This document shows, piece after piece, positions 62,900 to 64,000 of a stretch of DNA of 64,000 nucleotides (position 1 is its first letter; every line of letters begins with the position of its first letter). A model generated the notes under the pieces. It did no database searches, was not told the origin of the DNA, and saw only the letters and a list, made by a program, of their open reading frames with translations. This DNA comes from an uncultured delta proteobacterium (GTDB lineage: Bacteria; Desulfobacterota; Syntrophia; Syntrophales; UBA8958), in assembly GCA_903885795.1 (NCBI GenBank), contig CAISJV010000073.1, positions 1 to 64,000 on the forward strand, given 5' to 3'. The position numbers and the translations under genes are program-made.

Positions 62900-63748
62900 T
62901 TAGTAATCGTAAACCCCTTTGCCCGTCTTGCGGCCAAGGCGTCCGGCCCGGACCAGTTTCCGGAGCAGCGGCGCGGGACGGTATTTGTCTCCCAATTCCC
63001 GGTGGAGTCCCTCGATAACCCGGAGCAGTGTCTCGTTCCCCACGAGATCCGACAGGGCCAGAGGGCCGATGGGATGGTTACAGCCCAGGACCATGGCCTT
63101 GTCGATGTCCGCCGCTTCGGCGATTCCTTCGTCGAGGACAAAAAACGCCTCGTTGAGCATGGTGCAGAGAATCCGGTTCACTGCAAAGGCCGGTGCTTCT
63201 TTCACCACGACCACCTCTTTGCCGATCTTCTTTCCCCAGGCCTTAGCGATCTCTACCGTCTCGTCCGAGGTCTCATGGCCGCGGATGATCTCCAGAAGCT
63301 TCATCACCGGTACGGGATTGAAGAAATGGGTTCCGATGAACTTGCCGGGACGGTCCGTGATTGCGGCCATCTCTGTGATGCTCAGACCGGAGGTGTTGGT
63401 GAAAAAGAGGCAGTCCTTGGAGACGATGCTCATCAGCTCTGTGTAAACCTTCTTCTTGACGTCCATGACTTCGATGACCACTTCTACCACGACATCGGCC
63501 CCGGCGGCGGCTTCCTTCAGATCCAGGGTCGGTTTGATCCGGCCGAGAATGGCGTCCATGTCTTCCTTGGTCCGCTTGCCCTTCTCCACGTCCCGGGTGA
63601 GATTCTTCGTGATTGTCTTCATTCCCCCGTCAATGAACCGCTGCTCGATGTCCCGCATGGACACCTCGAAGCCCGCCTGGGCGCATACCTGAGTGATCCC
63701 GTTGCCCATCAGACCCGCACCTAAAACACAAATCTTTTTGATTTCCAT
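62900..63748 (-). CDS. 3-hydroxyacyl-CoA dehydrogenase
   Basis: A 282-aa NAD-dependent dehydrogenase of the 3-hydroxybutyryl-CoA type. The Rossmann start is [20 protein letters not shown], and [18 protein letters not shown] carries the catalytic His. It oxidises 3-hydroxyacyl-CoA. It is 41 bp upstream of the acyl-CoA dehydrogenase gene. No crotonase (enoyl-CoA hydratase) gene is in the visible part; one may lie beyond the edge. Confidence 0.94.
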   Translation of the reverse strand: MEIKKICVLGAGLMGNGITQVCAQAGFEVSMRDIEQRFIDGGMKTITKNLTRDVEKGKRTKEDMDAILGRIKPTLDLKEAAAGADVVVEVVIEVMDVKKKVYTELMSIVSKDCLFFTNTSGLSITEMAAITDRPGKFIGTHFFNPVPVMKLLEIIRGHETSDETVEIAKAWGKKIGKEVVVVKEAPAFAVNRILCTMLNEAFFVLDEGIAEAADIDKAMVLGCNHPIGPLALSDLVGNETLLRVIEGLHRELGDKYRPAPLLRKLVRAGRLGRKTGKGVYDY

Positions 63749-63772
63749 GGTAACTTCTCCTCCTTTATTGTT

Positions 63773-64000
63773 TTATATGGACCCTAGAAACCACTGCTTG
63801 TTGAGCCAGTGCATCTTCTTAGCCTCCTCAAGCAACTCATCCCGGAAGTCGGGATGGGCGAGCTTGGTAATGGCGAGGACCCGCTCCGGAATAGAAAGGC
63901 CCTTAAGATAAGCGACGCCGTTTTCTGTGACTAGGTAAGACACATCCACCCGGGGCACCGTGACGATCTCGCCCGGCGGTAGGGTGGGGGTGATCTTCGA
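63773..64000 (-). CDS. Acetyl-CoA hydrolase/CoA-transferase, C-terminal part (cut by window edge)
   Basis: The frame is open to the window end and ends at 63773. It contains ITPTLPPGEIVTVPR, DVSYLVTENGVAYLKGLSIPERV and the WFLGSI end, matching the C-terminus of butyryl-CoA:acetate or 4-hydroxybutyrate CoA-transferases. The start and catalytic Glu are outside. It probably activates fatty acids with an acyl-CoA donor, feeding the adjacent beta-oxidation genes. Confidence 0.85.
   Translation of the reverse strand, partial: SKITPTLPPGEIVTVPRVDVSYLVTENGVAYLKGLSIPERVLAITKLAHPDFRDELLEEAKKMHWLNKQWFLGSI

Noticed and set aside
1-64000. tRNA or rRNA genes in the intergenic gaps
   Set aside because: Gaps were scanned by eye for cloverleaf signatures (TTCGA-type T-arm, CCA) and none were convincing; a tRNA search program would be decisive.

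Overview
This window looks like chromosomal DNA of an anaerobic Gram-negative bacterium, most likely a Desulfobacterota (deltaproteobacterial) fatty-acid or aromatic-acid degrader of the Syntrophus/Smithella type. That placement is inference from gene content: two acyl-CoA dehydrogenases, an ETF with FixC/FixX-like partners, a beta-oxidation cluster, a phenylacetate-CoA-ligase-type enzyme paired with an ACT protein, a biotin-dependent carboxyltransferase, a Methanosarcina-type gamma carbonic anhydrase, sigma-54 control and a multihaem cytochrome c. BamD and many lipoproteins show an outer membrane. No rRNA, tRNA or CRISPR array was seen.

Layout. 1-140: end of an ISNCY-like insertion sequence. 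165-4787: VWA/MoxR pair and a hybrid histidine kinase. 4937-9005: DUF3617 protein, cydAB (cytochrome bd), bamD and thioredoxin. 9183-13835: nucleoside phosphorylase, cobalamin adenosyltransferase, an internally duplicated unknown protein, ACT protein plus CoA ligase, and a MobA-like protein. 13848-17044: TPR protein and an oxalate/formate-type MFS carrier. 17187-22035: fixC-fixX-acyl-CoA dehydrogenase-etfB-etfA, an electron-transfer unit that probably takes electrons from acyl-CoA to a membrane or ferredoxin acceptor. 22012-34066: housekeeping on the minus strand (dacF, cam, coaE, coaX, birA, nadC, valS, TPR/SLH lipoprotein, miaA, mutL), followed by an LPP20-like protein to 35056.

35123-38265 is an accessory patch, more AT-rich than its surroundings: an IS110 5' remnant with structured leader, tag, a phospholipase-D-like C-terminal remnant with an in-frame amber codon, a methyltransferase, a HigBA toxin-antitoxin pair with a clear promoter/operator, and an AlbA/helicase-type C-terminal remnant.

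38296-49716 is a minus-strand run of exported proteins: a 919-aa beta-helix lipoprotein, a 1513-aa G8-domain protein, a five-haem cytochrome c, a caspase-sulfatase-modifying-factor fusion and a small lipoprotein. This is the most unusual part of the window and may be an undescribed cell-surface system. 49847-52660 holds rfbD, truA and pgk. 52981-58480 holds a carboxyltransferase, thioesterase, glutaminyl cyclase, a tandem pair of 71-aa cysteine-rich mini-proteins and a divergent PEP-carboxykinase-like protein. 58645-64000 holds a PAS/sigma-54 activator facing a beta-oxidation cluster (thiolase, acyl-CoA dehydrogenase, 3-hydroxyacyl-CoA dehydrogenase and a CoA-transferase cut by the window edge).

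Several families of short palindromic repeats punctuate the intergenic regions. A roughly 125-bp element with about 20-bp terminal inverted repeats and a central hairpin occurs three times, with a fourth element of the same layout but different sequence. Three of the four overlap or abut a stop codon.
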